From the NCBI GenBank assembly GCA_022376515.1, contig WTXI01000036.1:62001-126000 (forward strand): a stretch of 64,000 nucleotides of DNA, read 5' to 3'. Below the pieces are notes generated by a model. It made no database searches and had not been told where the DNA came from. It worked only from the letters and a program-made list of their open reading frames with translations. This DNA comes from Lactifluus volemus (taxonomy: Eukaryota; Basidiomycota; Agaricomycetes; Russulales; Russulaceae). This document shows positions 1 through 11,194 of this stretch, one piece after another. A program made the position numbers and the translations under genes. Every line of letters starts with the position of its first letter. Within the stretch, counting starts at the first letter, position 1.

Positions 1-544
1 CCTGTATGAATCGACATGAGTAAAAAGGCGTTTTACGGGGTGGAGAATCGCACCGGCTCGCGCGTGTCGGGGGTGACGCCGCAACGGTCGAGCCAGGTCA
101 CGTATGCGTGCCCAAAGGTATTTTCGGGCAGACGAGCAAGCGTGGCCATATCAACCGTACTTGTGTTGATTCGTGGACGCTCTTTCAGGATGCGCCTCCC
201 CTCCTCGCTCTCAAGCATGTGGTCTAGCAGACGCGGAAGCACGGGTCCAGCGGTCGTCTCACCGAGAGCCGCCACCATATCTACCAGACGTTGGTCATAA
301 ATAGGGAATGATGGAAGACACGCTGACCTGCTCTTCGAGGGTCTGCAAGCGACATAACTGCCGACCCGACAGCTAGAAACGCATTCTCGAACCAGTTGAG
401 GGGGATGTGACCTGGATATGCCGGTTCTGTTTTGACGGAGCGTGTTTGCAGGACATTTGGACGGTTCAAGATGGAAGAAGTGAATGAATTAAGGCGCAAG
501 TAGTGTCGAGGAGTACGTGAGCATGCTGCAGCCAGAAGAGACAT
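1..544 (-). CDS. COQ4: COQ4, mitochondrial coenzyme Q biosynthesis protein (5' part; runs off left edge)
   Basis: COQ4 is a peripheral protein of the mitochondrial inner membrane that organises the CoQ-synthome in ubiquinone synthesis. Exon 1 is 544-328 and exon 2 is 280-37. The 47-base intron between them starts GTCAGC and ends TAG, and joins ADPRRA to DMVAALGE, a conserved COQ4 stretch. Exon 1 opens with a basic, Ser-rich presequence ([18 protein letters not shown]), followed by [19 protein letters not shown]. Exon 2 carries [26 protein letters not shown] and [11 protein letters not shown], all hallmarks of the family. A likely second intron begins at 36 (GTAAAA) and may end at base 2; the C-terminal half lies outside the window. 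The start is the ATG at 544. I am sure of the family; the 3' boundary is open. Confidence 0.93.
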
Positions 545-547
545 CAC

Positions 548-1472
548 TTGCTGGCAATGCTTGCTTTGGCGCTCTGGCGTCGTGGATTGACCTTAACGTA
601 AGGTTAGGTGTAGCCTCCACTAACTTAGGTGCCTCTAGTCTTGTACTCAATCGTCTACTAAAGTAATAAGACAAAATCTATGCGCTGCAATATCAAGGAT
701 GCTAGCTTGACACGCGCAAACATAACCAAAACGTACTATTGCTGCTTCTTCTTTGCCTGCAAGTCGATGGGAGTGCGAGTACTCGCGCACACACTCCCAG
801 ACCCAGAATGCGCTTTTCTCGATAAAAATCGCATGCTTTAGCCTAGTATGTCGGGCGTATCAAGGAGACTGGCGCGTGTCCCAAGACGTGCACGGAGCTT
901 ATGTCCTACTCATCATACTAACAGGAAGCCAGAATTGAGAATTCTTTTGGTCCTCTCTCCTCTCGTTCTCATCAACCATGTGTTTGATAACAGAGATGCC
1001 TCACCATCGGTTAGCACATTCCTGCCCTTGCTTTGATTGAGCTGCGTGATTTCAAATTCAACATTTACAAACACGAGTTGGAGTTGCGAATAACGATGAC
1101 CCAGACCTTGACTCTGGAATCACCAAACACCTTCCGCCTTCTTCATCGTATGTCTGTATCCTCTGGGGCGATCATTTATTTCGAGCACGATCTCTAGCCA
1201 TCCGTCCAAACTATCCGCAAGCTTGCGGCGCCTCCCACATACCGCCCCCGTGTCTTTTCTCTCTTCTATCTTGCAGCCTCCTCAAAGTCACCTGCGTACT
1301 CTCTGGAGAGTAGATACAGCGACTTGTTTCAGATAGTACGAGAGATAATAATGAGGGACAATGATTTGCGCAGTTCCTTCCGTACCGTCATGTACAGGAA
1401 AACACTACAGTAAGTTATCATGTAAATGGGATCGATCATGTGGACAAAATGAGTGACCAGAGCGAAATGTCA
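548..1472. other. Intergenic stretch, no gene seen
   Basis: The stretch lies between the 5' end of COQ4 and the 3' end of the TMA46-like gene. It holds only short reading frames with no family resemblance and no consistent splice structure. The COQ4 promoter should lie in the first few hundred bases, but I see no distinctive motif. Confidence 0.5.
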
Positions 1473-2869
1473 TTATGGATCGCCAACGTGAATCAAGAGC
1501 GAGCGAATACGTTCGTTCTCCGTCGCGAGATCCTCGTCCTCCTTCTGTCGACGGTACTTGGACAAATCCCAGTCCTCTTCCTCTTCGTCCAAGTCCTGGA
1601 ACCACTCCGGGTTGTACTGGAATAGATCCCGACCACTCATGCCACTATTCTTGCCCGCGGCTGCCTGCGCGTCCTTCGCTTTGCGAACAACATCGGCCTC
1701 GGCCTCTTCTTGCTCATACGCGTCTGCTTCCATTTGGCGAACGTTTCGCGTGTGACAGGGGTTAGGTTTGAACCGAGTTTATGTCGCTGTGTACGGACGG
1801 GGGGTTGTCGTTGTGAATTGACAAACTCTTTGTTAGTCAGGCGGGGGACACGGACGCACCTCCACTTCTAAGAATTCCTCCAGGCTGATCGTGTTTGCCT
1901 TCTCTGCCTCCTCCAGCGCCTTCTTCTGAGACTTGAGCACGAATCCTGGCGGAAGCGCGTGTCGGTATTGACACAATTCGCCATTGGGACATTGCCAGAA
2001 CCATCCGAACCTGAAATGAAGGTATAGTGTCCGACTTCAACACGAATACCATGCGGGCGAGCAAAACCTCCTTACTTTTGTGTCTCGACAGCTTCGATAA
2101 AGTACTTGCATACGATCTAAAATGGAAGACGTTGGGAAAACGGGAGGATTCAGAGCGGAAGGATAACTTACGTCCGTTGTTGTCCGTGGATTCCCATGCT
2201 TGGAAATGATAACACTTCGTAACTTCTCCTCATCCCATTTGTCCATAGTATCTGCAACGTACCGCGTATCGGTAAATACCACGCACATTGCGTAAATTTA
2301 AATTTATAGGCAAGAAGCAAGAAACGCACCTTCGAGTTTGTCCTCCCGATTATCCTCATACAAATTCCTCTTCTCCACCTTCCGTTCTACGTTTCGATCA
2401 TGACTAAACTTGCACTTGCTTCCCTTCTCGCATCGGCCCGCCTTGAAGAACTCGCACAACACCGTCTTTGGGTCGACCCCAAAGGGCACCTTCTGTACCT
2501 GAACGGGCTTGAAGAGCGCCGCCTCCTCCTTTCGACGCTTCTCTTCGTCTGCCTTCTCCTTTGCGCGAAGTTCCTTCTCTTTCTCCTTTGCGAGCGTTTC
2601 GCGCGACTTTCCCGCAATCGCAGTCTGCGCCTGGATCTGGGCAACCTGCTTCTGCACCTTAGCCGACTTGTTTTTCTTTTTTAATTTATTTTAAACGCGT
2701 GTCAGTTCGCCGTGTTGAGAAGCCTGGAGGTGTAACGCACGTTCTTCAAGCCGAAGGTCTATATGAAGTCAATACATTAAATGAAAGATGGATAGAGAAT
2801 ATGGCTGGCCTTATCAACTTTGACCTTTGAAGAAGACGAGCCCTGACTCTGTTGCTTTTTCGGAGGCAT
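1473..2869 (-). CDS. TMA46: ZC3H15/TMA46-type CCCH zinc-finger protein (DRG family regulatory protein), one frame break
   Basis: This protein partners the DRG/RBG GTPase on translating ribosomes. Seven exons read 2869-2810, 2758-2741, 2675-2330, 2251-2172, 2116-2076, 2010-1860 and 1786-1473. The start is [15 protein letters not shown]. The short second exon gives TFGLKN, followed by [17 protein letters not shown], as in fungal homologs. A CCCH finger sits in [21 protein letters not shown] and a second Cys/His set in CKYF...CPNGDKCQYRH. The C-terminus has [14 protein letters not shown] and an acidic [14 protein letters not shown]. The frame breaks once in the last exon, near 1703-1715: [12 protein letters not shown] and [14 protein letters not shown] are in different frames and one extra base would join them. 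The first intron is either GC-AG (2809-2759) or uses an in-frame GT 15 bases earlier, which would drop VKVDK. Confidence 0.88.
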
Positions 2870-4453
2870 GCTTGTTTATTGAAAATCTGCGTAACAGTCT
2901 ATTTGTGTGGCTTTCTGCCAAGTTTGAAGTTTACTCGTACGGTATACCTCGTAAGCTTCGGGTTAAGGTTTACGTTCGAGTTCACGTGAACGACGAGTGT
3001 GTAACGGTCATGACACATTCTGTAAACAATAAAGTAATTCGGCAGTAACTAATCCATAATCAGAGTGTACTTGATGATACAGCAATGGTGAGGGACCTTC
3101 AGTGTGCAAGAACTGAGCCCACGCTCTCCAGGTCTCGGACACGACATATGGCCATTTTGAGGATTGCGGAGTTCATTTCGGCGGACGCAATTTTCTCCTT
3201 CAACCAGGTAATGTGAGTAGTAACACCGGACATCTATGGAGGCCCACTATTATGACTGGAATTAACCACTGTACATCCGCCATGCCCGTTACTCAAAATT
3301 TGCAAGTCAACCGAAACGGTCTGAGATTGTCCATCAATTTTCCGGTTCTGTAGACAACAAGGGACGGAAACTGGCAGACGCTAAAGAAAGTTCAACACCA
3401 AAATGGGCTCCGGGAAGTAAAGCACGATCTTCCAGTGACCAGTTTTGACTCGTAGGAACACCGAGTGGAGGGTACACCGTGACCGTAATCAAGTGCAGAT
3501 ACGATGGAATCAGCCACGGCTCAGTCTCTCTTAGGTCCCTTGGTGGCGTACTATCCTTTGACCCTGAGAACCATTTTGTCGAGGCTACTAGTATTCAGTA
3601 TTCAGTCCTTCGGGATCAGTGTTCCATCAGACTGGGAGCTGTCGTGTACTTCGGGCCTATGACGAATTAACCTCCTTCTCGTGCCACTATTGTGCGAGTC
3701 TGTTGCTCGTCACAGAGAGTGCAGACAATAGATCCGCATTTCCTTTGTTCCTTGCCAGGCTTGGCAGGACGTATTCCGCCAGATGCCACATGTTGCTGAG
3801 GTGCCTAGCAATAGACACTTACGGCCTCCGAGCAATAAGGCTTACGCAGTGATAACAATTGCAGCACTGGTGGTGTCAAGGTCTAATGGTACTGAAGTAG
3901 ACTTGCTCATATTGCTTGCAAGGTTAAATTCGACCATGCGTTGCAGGAATGATCAGAAGTTTATGTGACCCCTTTTCCCTGTACGGGTCTTCCGAATGGC
4001 GCAGAGTCATGCTGACAAAAACGAAGAAAGGAGGGATACGTGCAGAAGGCTCCAGAAGTCTTTGTCAGTACTTCACGAGGTTGCAATGGTACAGATAGTT
4101 TGATAAATGGTAGGCATAAACAGTCATAGAGTATACGGAATAAATCGCAAGGAAATGACACCGCGCTGGAAACGTGAAAACGATGACCAACGTCATGACG
4201 TATGGAGAGCCAAAATCTACTTAGAGAATTTGAGGAAGGGGACGTGCTAGTCATCAAAACGCATACACCTACATTGACTAAGATAAGTTAGTTGTGCCAC
4301 TTGTTGCGATCTCATCGATGACTAAAATCTGGTGGATATCATGAACAGGAGAGTTAGGTGGGTGTCAAGGTGTGAGCACGATTAAGATGTGGGTAGCTGT
4401 GTCGAGACGTACTTCGATCCACCAATTAGCTCCATTGCTGCAGCGTCCACACG
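2870..4453. other. Intergenic stretch, no gene seen
   Basis: About 1.6 kb upstream of the TMA46-like gene. Several reading frames of 60-100 codons occur on both strands, none with a recognisable motif or a convincing splice chain. It must hold the TMA46 promoter. I see no tandem repeat or inverted terminal structure. Confidence 0.45.
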
Positions 4454-5899
4454 CTAGCACAGATCCCTAGGTCTATCAAACATCGAACGATCCACCAAGC
4501 GTAGGCTCACGGGATGGCCCGATACTTGTCGTTCCTTGAGAAATGTGGTAAATGCATCCCGAGCATCGCTTTCTCCAGAATATCCAACCTCCTCAAGGTT
4601 CGGAAGGAGCTCCAGTGGTGGCTCTCCGTCGTCAGATGGCAAGGAACGGAAGATTTTGCTGACGAGATGATCATGTACATGAATAGTCTTCGCGTTGGTG
4701 AATGGCCTAATAAGTTCACGCCACAGTCTTCGATCGACATTGTCGTGCCAGCGAGTTGCTTTCTGATTGTGCTCTTCGTAGCTGAATGTGACTTTCTCGA
4801 CAACAGAAAGTACAGGTGAAAGTGCACCAAAGAATTGCGCTGCACACTCAACCTGCAGACTGAGATATCCGTACTCGATCTCCAACATCAAAGGAGTGCC
4901 CCACTTCCAAGGGACCGCATGTAAGGAAAAGGACCATTTACCGAAAGTTACCTGGACAGCGCTAAATGTGAGGTTCTCGGATGTTTGCATGAACTGCAAG
5001 AAGTGTGGAAGAGTAAAGGAGGCTGTCCTAAAAGATGGACGCGAAGGATGCTGAGGGAAGGAGCGCTGATCCGGGAAACAAGATCCTCCAAATATCTGGC
5101 CAGACCATAGAACACAAACAGGCGTAGGTTAGGAAATGTGGTCATGTCCGGGGTCTGGCGCAACTGCCTTTCAACATCACGGTTGGGGATGGCAGGGGAT
5201 TTAAATGAAATGGACAGCCTCTCCAGCTGGGCCATAAGGGAATGCCAACAACTTGGAGGGTGAAAACACGATGTTGTGACATCGCTAAGCGTCAGAGTGA
5301 CGAGTCCCGCGGCAGTAGTTGTGAGTAAGGGAGATCCGATTGGAAGGGAATCCGTCGGCAGTTTGAGATGGCATAGATTGGGGGCTTGAAACGTTACAGG
5401 AAAGACCATTGGCACATTGGTCGGGGAATTGATATACATGCGTTCCAGAATGGGGAATTGATCATCCATAACCGCAAAGAACTTCCCCACATTTGGGAGC
5501 TTCCAAAAGTCAATGTGACGCACGCGATCACGGTGCGAAAGTGCGAACAATATACCCGATTCATCTTCTGCTGTTAGTTCCCGGTCCTTAGTCCCTGTGT
5601 AACGAAGGGTGTAATAACAGATGCTGAGAGGTAGAGGTGGTGAATGTGCGAGCATGTCCGCTACAGGCACACCATTGGTGCAGAAGAGATGGAGGTCGAG
5701 CCGGGATGGTGATGCAAGAATAACATTTCGCCATTGTCGACAAACATGTGCCAGATTGTACCACCAAGGTTGGTGGGACCAAGCAGTGACCACCTGGGCC
5801 CAATCTTCATGGCCATATTCGTATGGATCAGCCGGCCGATAAAGATCGAATATATCGAGAAGCACGTCGTCGTTGAGGATATGGATAGGTGAGTGTCGT
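4454..5899 (-). CDS. F-box/LRR-like protein, one frame break; 5' exon unresolved
   Basis: The N-terminal part reads SPIHILNDDVLLDIFDLYR, the usual opening of the F-box-like proteins that are greatly expanded in agaricomycetes. It is followed by WYNLAHVCRQWRNVILASPSRLDL and then leucine-rich stretches (LERMYI, LCHLKLPTD, LERLSISF, LRLFVFYGL). Such proteins act as substrate receptors of SCF ubiquitin ligases; the substrate cannot be read. The frame changes once near 5030: SAPSLSILRVHL is in one frame and TASFTLPHFLQFMQTSENLTFSAVQVTFG in another. The change falls in a run of four T (minus strand), where a fifth T would restore the frame. The acceptor at 5900-5901 (TAG) starts the recognisable coding; no upstream exon fits cleanly in phase, so the start codon is unknown. 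Either a base error or a young pseudogene. Confidence 0.75.
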
Positions 5900-6826
5900 C
5901 TATTGCTGGTGAACCCTATTAATTCGCAAGTTTGTGAACAGAAAAGTCATGATTTGGATTTGCTTACGCCGGCCGAGGCTTCTAATGAGGGGAGGATAAA
6001 TCGTGGTAGAGCAGCAACCAGGCATTTTCACGGAGGTGACTAACGACGTGGATTCGATTGAAGAGCCCTGTGGCGGTGGCGGTGTGCCGCATAGCCAAGG
6101 TGGGCGCTGACCAGCGCTATATCCACAATGGCACGCTGGCGTCCACCTTCCTCGTCGTCATCACTGCATCATCCGAGTCGCCCTCGTCTCCCCATTATGA
6201 GCCATACCTCCTTTTACTCACTTTCCCAAAGTAATCTTACAAAGGCATCCACACGGACGACGAATAAGAACGCTGGCGTGATGGGACTCAGCTACTGCGT
6301 TCTCTTTTATGTAGTAGAAGATATTTATGCACTATCAAGTTATGCGTTATGAGCAAGGGCAGGGGATTGGCAGTAGTATGAGTACAGCCAATAAGTGATG
6401 AGAGCCCAAGCAAACGGCACACTGAGTGTCTCAGTGGCCCGCTCGGTGCTTGCGCGCCTGCCTGGATCGTACTAACGTGTGCCCTGTGGTCAGACCCCTT
6501 TGTGGTCACTCCGATTTCTCACCCATTTCTCACTCAATCTCCACAAAACTTATTCTACAGTATCTAGTGCCAATATGTGACCACATTCCGTGCATCTTTT
6601 TGATAGAAATCGTGGTGTGTATTAAAATGAAAAATAGCATGTTTGTCACGCCTGCCTGTGTCGGACTCGGACTCGGAGTTTACAATGTGACAAAAATGGC
6701 AAGCTTAGCGCTCGCGCTTTGACAGAACAGCCCGTGGGTCTAACCACGTTAGTAATCCCTCTGGATGACTGTAAGCGAGTGTTCGAACAAAGACAAGGAT
6801 CATATACCTCAACCAAACGATATAAT
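5900..6826. other. Intergenic stretch; possible 5' exon of the F-box gene, otherwise nothing seen
   Basis: The first about 230 bases may hold the 5' leader or first exon of the F-box-like gene. One candidate is an ATG at about 6028 on the minus strand with a donor before GTAAGC, but its phase does not match. The remainder, to the 3' end of the DUF7053-type gene, shows no supported gene. Confidence 0.4.
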
Positions 6827-7309
6827 TCACGCAGCCTGAAGACATCTCACAAACGCCTGAGTTAATTCTTGGTGACTTGTTTTGAAATCTCCCTCTACAA
6901 ATGGCCGTAGCAACCATGGACACGTCACCTTTGCCATTTCCACAAGCACTAGCTCAGGGTTCATGCTCTCGCTCGTCGGCCGTTTCTCAACCTTCCAAAC
7001 GGCCTTACCGGTGACGCCCAAGGCTGCTTTGAATTCCGTCTCGAGTCCGTCTGCTGTGTTCCTGAACGAAGCTTGGTATTTGGTATTTGTCTTGCAGAAG
7101 CAACAAGAGATTTGGTCAGTCACGAGGAACGTCGAGTCCCATGCCGGAACAACGTCCGGCGAAGGGATGGGGGTGTGCGAGACGACGAGAGGGTTCAGGT
7201 CCATCATGGCGATGTGGTCGTGAAGGAGGTTTAAGACGTCTTGAATCGAGATGTTGGGAGGAATCGGGGTGGACGTGGTGAGTGTAAATGTGGTGTAAAA
7301 AAGGTTCAT
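6827..7309 (-). CDS. DUF7053-type domain protein
   Basis: An uninterrupted 161-codon gene opening MNLFYTTFTLTTSTPIPPN at the ATG 7309-7307. The order LLHDHIAMMDLNPLVVSH, VTDQI, YQASFRNTADGLETEFKAALGV, ELVLVEMAKVTCPWLLRPFV and SHQELTQAFV matches the fungal DUF7053 proteins, which look like START/polyketide-cyclase-type lipid- or ligand-binding folds. No signal peptide or membrane segment is visible. The biochemical role is unknown. The frame stays open upstream of the chosen ATG but without a further ATG. The family opening is the reason for this start. Confidence 0.75.
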   Translation of the reverse strand: MNLFYTTFTLTTSTPIPPNISIQDVLNLLHDHIAMMDLNPLVVSHTPIPSPDVVPAWDSTFLVTDQISCCFCKTNTKYQASFRNTADGLETEFKAALGVTGKAVWKVEKRPTSESMNPELVLVEMAKVTCPWLLRPFVEGDFKTSHQELTQAFVRCLQAA

Positions 7310-8433
7310 CGTATTCTTGCGTGCCAAAACACGAAAGAGGAGTGTGTTGGCGTTGGAACTGAAGAACAAACAAGTACAGACAAACAGTCGTGTTCATTAT
7401 AAGTTCTTTTTCCCCATCACTCCGCATTGAGTCCGCAATCCTCAAAGGGCGCCAACCCGCCGTCCACCACCCCCTTCTGGAGTACTCGCCGGGCCGATTG
7501 CGAGCCAGATGGATGAAAACTAGGTTGACTCGGAGGTATTCATATGTTCATATACCGTAGCTTCCGCTGGATCACGAGACAGAATCCCCATCTGTGGTCA
7601 AGCACTATGCAACGCCTCCTGGGCAACTTGAAGGTCCTTATCCTAAAGGTCCTTCAACCCAGTCAGTGACTCGTCGAATTTACTTCTGGTGGATCACGCC
7701 GGTGGCCAGTTAATACTTCGTTCCAACAAGATTGATTTAGAGCGCCAAATCATACGTTGGACAACACAACACAGCCCGATGGCCATTATAGGCTGAGGTT
7801 CGGCACGAGCTTCAAGCCGGCTTTTCAAGACGAGGCTTTTAGACGAAGAGCGGCGATGCTTCGCTACGCCTGACTGTGCAATTGGCAGACTCTTAAATAC
7901 ATTTTGGACTTGTAGCCACGCGCGACCGATCCAAGTAGTGACCGCGTTCAGTGCCTACTACTTGAAGGTAACTTGAAAGTCACGAACCTGCCAACTACGA
8001 GCGAAAGATACTTGGTGAGGATTGAGACGGTGTGAAATTTCCACATAGACGAGGGCATGAGGCTTTACAAAAATGTAAGAGGTACAAAGAGAATGCCAAG
8101 GCAAGGACGAGAAACCAAAATATTAGGGGTAGTTGCAAAGAAAAAAAAATAGAGCCTGGACGCGGCGCGAGGCACAGCATGCCGTCGGAAATGGGGGTCA
8201 AGGAAGTAGGGAGTTCAGTAAAACTCTATTATATGGAAACAATATGGGAATAGATGAGGCACGAAGTCGACAGTACGGAAGCCAGCCCGTGGCGTAAAGG
8301 TGATCACGGTTGAGGGTGGCGCACCGGTTGTCCAAAATCGTGTTAAGATGGTGGGGCAAGAATGGATGAGGAAAGGAGAGGCAGAACCGCGTGCGGTCGC
8401 ACTGACCTTGCGCGACTTTTGTCTGGTTTGAAT
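7310..8433. other. Intergenic stretch, no gene seen
   Basis: About 1.1 kb between the divergently read 5' end of the DUF7053-type gene and the 3' end of terpene synthase A. There is one short direct repeat, AAGGTCCTT, at about 7630-7655, and no supported coding. Confidence 0.45.
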
Positions 8434-9696
8434 TCAGTGCGTTTGTGTACTAGACCGAGCCATCATAGGCGTGACACTTGGATTCTTCACCCTTGGCAAC
8501 TTTGTTGCCAGTCGAGTCTTCTTGATCTCTAATCCCTTCGTCCCAAAGTATCTTTCCGTCTCGAAGGACCAACAGTCGTGTCCACGAATCCAGTAAGCCA
8601 GTCCCTCCACAAAAACATCAACAACAGGGTCCATATCAGGTCCCCATGAAGGCAACAATCGGTGTTGTGTCTGGAAGTTGGACAATATATTTCCATGGTA
8701 TTCTCCAACCCAATTGAGCGCGCCGTCAAGGTCCAGGCCTTTGTCGTTCATGACGGCAGTGATGATATTGTGGCCACCGTGTCCCGAAGCCTGTTCATTG
8801 TTATACGAGTATGTATCCTGCAGCACTCTAGGTCAGGTAAGACCCAGTATTTGGTTTTAGAAGTACTCACGTTCGTAAGAACTGTTGATTCCGCGGCTAG
8901 ATTGACGAGAGACTGAATCGCAGGATGTGTCATGACCTCATCAGGGATGTCTAGACCTAGTTCCACCGAAAAGAAAGACGCATCTGCCCCTGCAGTAAGC
9001 CTCCTGACTTTAAGATAGTCTGCAATGCCGCGAATGTGTCCATATTCCCTATCGGAAGCTTCATCGATCACCGCGTAGACATATTCCGAGAACGATCGAA
9101 TAAAACGTCGCTGGGCTGGCAGGCTCGCGACGCTGATCGCACGCAACCAAAATCTACGAGGACAGTCATTTGATAAGCCACGGCAATTGTCGGACACGTA
9201 GACGTACTGTCGGGTTATGTTGCCGAGTTTCGACTCGCCCGATGGGCGTTCCACGTGGGGATTTCGGAGGACATCCATGACTAGGTCTGCGCAGTCGCGT
9301 GCGCCGTTTGCACTGGTCTTATCGGTGAACTCGTCGTAGATGAAAAAGAGCACCATAAGATCACAAGAGACCCGGAGACAATCTAGGGGATCGTCAGAAT
9401 GCCCTCTAACCTCCACTATCCTCTGGTACAATTACCTTTATTAAGCAAAGGGTATCCAAGTGAACTGAGAAGCGCTAGATATCCAGCTCAGCTATTACGG
9501 AAAAGAGGGGTCTGAGCATATGCTCACGGAAATTACAGAGATCAAAGGATCTCTGTGACTTTGCATCGAGGGCCTCGAAGCCACGGATCCAAGAGTCTGA
9601 TTCTGGCTTGACCTGCTGGTAGTGACGATTCAATTTCCTTGGCCAAGGCCACAGAGCAACTGGGTCAGGAAGAGAGAATTGGAGAAGGTTCGACAT
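8434..9696 (-). CDS. Sesquiterpene synthase (class I terpene cyclase), paralog A
   Basis: Five exons (9696-9528, 9474-9436, 9382-9208, 9153-8871, 8817-8434) give 349 residues, a normal size for basidiomycete sesquiterpene synthases, which cyclise farnesyl diphosphate in the cytosol. The opening MSNLLQFSLPDPVALWPWPRKLN is typical. The Mg-binding aspartate-rich motif is DEFTD in LFFIYDEFTDK. The second metal motif, NDTYSYNNE, is built across an intron (VLTN joined to DTYSYNNE). The RY pair is in ETERYFG. The intron 9207-9154 restores ITRQFWLRAI, so the open frame running through it is misleading. It is a close paralog of the gene at 33970-35227, same strand, with all internal exon lengths identical. 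The product class cannot be read from sequence. No other terpene pathway gene lies beside it. Confidence 0.92.
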
Positions 9697-10641
9697 CCTT
9701 GTCAAGGGGGCGTCTTAGTCTGTCCAATAGGGCCTGCATTCCAGGGAGTTCTTATACGACAGTCAAGGCGATGTTAGTACATTCAACTGGCGACAATTGC
9801 CTAACCCATGATGGCTAGGTGAATACATCGTACCGGAGGTTACATTTAAAAAACGGAGACTACATTCATTACCCACCTACCTCATCAGAGGTAGAGGCTC
9901 GGTTGTCATATAACTCACGTACGCTCCACTACCAAGCGGTACGCAGACCACGTGGTGCTGTTCGATCATGTATGAATGCATGCACGGTAGATCTGACGCC
10001 TGTACGTGTGTGGTCAATAGTCGCTACGGACTAGCCTGAGGATTCACTACAGAACCTCCTACATCACTACATTAGGGCATCTCCCGAGGGTTTCGGTCGC
10101 TTTAACTAGAGCTGGGGCAACTCAATGCCAACACCGGACTGGGTACACTTGTGAGGGATGACGCAACTTCAACTCGGAATCATCCAGCAAGCCGGAGCCG
10201 GTCGGCCAAATCTAGCGTTCCTGCTTACCATTTTTGTTTACATTTGGAGCTGGTATGGTACAAACAAACGTGCCAAATATGGTATGGTGCTGTACCATTG
10301 CCGTTCCGCTACAGTACTTGTCCAGTCCATCTCGAGCTTGCTCTCGAGTCCACTGTCGCAACAGGCATAGTTTATTTGTACCAAAACGGAGCGCAACAAA
10401 ACCTGGTCTATTGCATTGAATTGAACTGTCAAAGAAAATTAAAAGGAATGCTGCTAATTTACATGCGATGTGTGATCCTCACGTTCTCCGCTGAGCGGTG
10501 TCTCGGCTCGGTTGAAAACGCCCACGGCAAGTACTGTACATACCAGCGTCAGTCCGGGCTCGGCAACATCCGGACCCGGACCAAGCATCGGAAGGTGAGA
10601 ACCCTCCCGCGCCGCTTCAGATTATCTTATTCCGGACCCCA
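9697..10641. other. Region between terpene synthase A and the first Plavaka element
   Basis: This holds the upstream region of terpene synthase A. A 168-codon open frame at 10151-10657 has no family resemblance and runs into the transposon end, so I do not call it a gene. No other supported feature. Confidence 0.45.
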
Positions 10642-10667
10642 CATCAGCAAGATGTGATGTTACTAGA
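10642..10667 (+). repeat. Left terminal inverted repeat of Plavaka element 1
   Basis: The first 16 bases match the right end (24775-24790 read inversely) exactly. The next bases match except for two substitutions. The same start, CATCAG followed by AAAATGTT, is used by the second element. Confidence 0.8.
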
Positions 10668-11010
10668 GCGACCTAGAGCTAGTACCGCTAGTACCAGCTA
10701 GTACCGGCTAGTCACTCTAGTCGCTCTAGTTTCTGTACTAGCTCTAGGGAACTTGTCATGCTCTAGTAACGAAACTAGCCCTAGTGCCGCTAGTTTCTTG
10801 ACTAGCTCTAGTTTTTCCACTGGCTCTAGTTTTTCACCTAGGTCTAGTTTTTCAACTAGGTCTAGTTTCTCGACTAGGTCTAGTTTCTCGACTAGGTCTA
10901 GTTTCTCGACTAGGTCTAGTTTCTCGACTAGGTCTAGTTTCTTGACTGGCTCTAGTTTCTTGACTGGCTCTAGTTTCTCGACTTGCTCTAGTTTCTCGCT
11001 TAGATCATGA
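10668..11010. repeat. Subterminal tandem repeat, 18-base period, CTAG-rich
   Basis: A CTAG-rich lead-in (10668-10786) is followed by about a dozen copies of an 18-base unit of the form TCTAGTTTCTCGACTAGG, with variants, up to about 11004. The best copies lie at 10858-10940. Open frames here (SFSTRS or VEKLDL hexapeptides) are by-products of the period. CACTA-group transposases bind arrays of short subterminal repeats, so this is a likely transposase-binding region. Confidence 0.85.
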
Positions 11011-11194
11011 TAATGTGCGCAAAAATGTCCCATTCCGAGTCGAGTATCTACATTCTGGTTACTACACGAAAATCAAATTCAAGTTGTTTATGGAATTCTG
11101 AGTCTGAGTCCACGTCATCGCCTCGCCTGACGCTGTTGAAGCGGCTCAGGCTGTTCCGTCGGGGGATCTAAATAATGAATCTGTGAGTACAGGA

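Noticed and set aside
6590..6660. Similarity with 47230-47300 (TTGATAGAAA.CGTG... and TGTCA.GCCTGCC)
   Set aside because: Short and gapped; could be chance or a very old repeat. Not enough to call an element.
10151..10657. 168-codon plus-strand frame
   Set aside because: It overlaps the transposon end, has no family resemblance and no codon pattern that stands out.
10668..11010. Repeat array resembling CRISPR spacing
   Set aside because: Units are contiguous without unique spacers, and the genome is eukaryotic.
10698..11033. Open frames with hexapeptide repeats (VEKLDL on minus, SFSTRS on plus)
   Set aside because: They come from the 18-bp tandem DNA repeat, a multiple of three, which leaves several frames open. 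No start context or family supports a protein.
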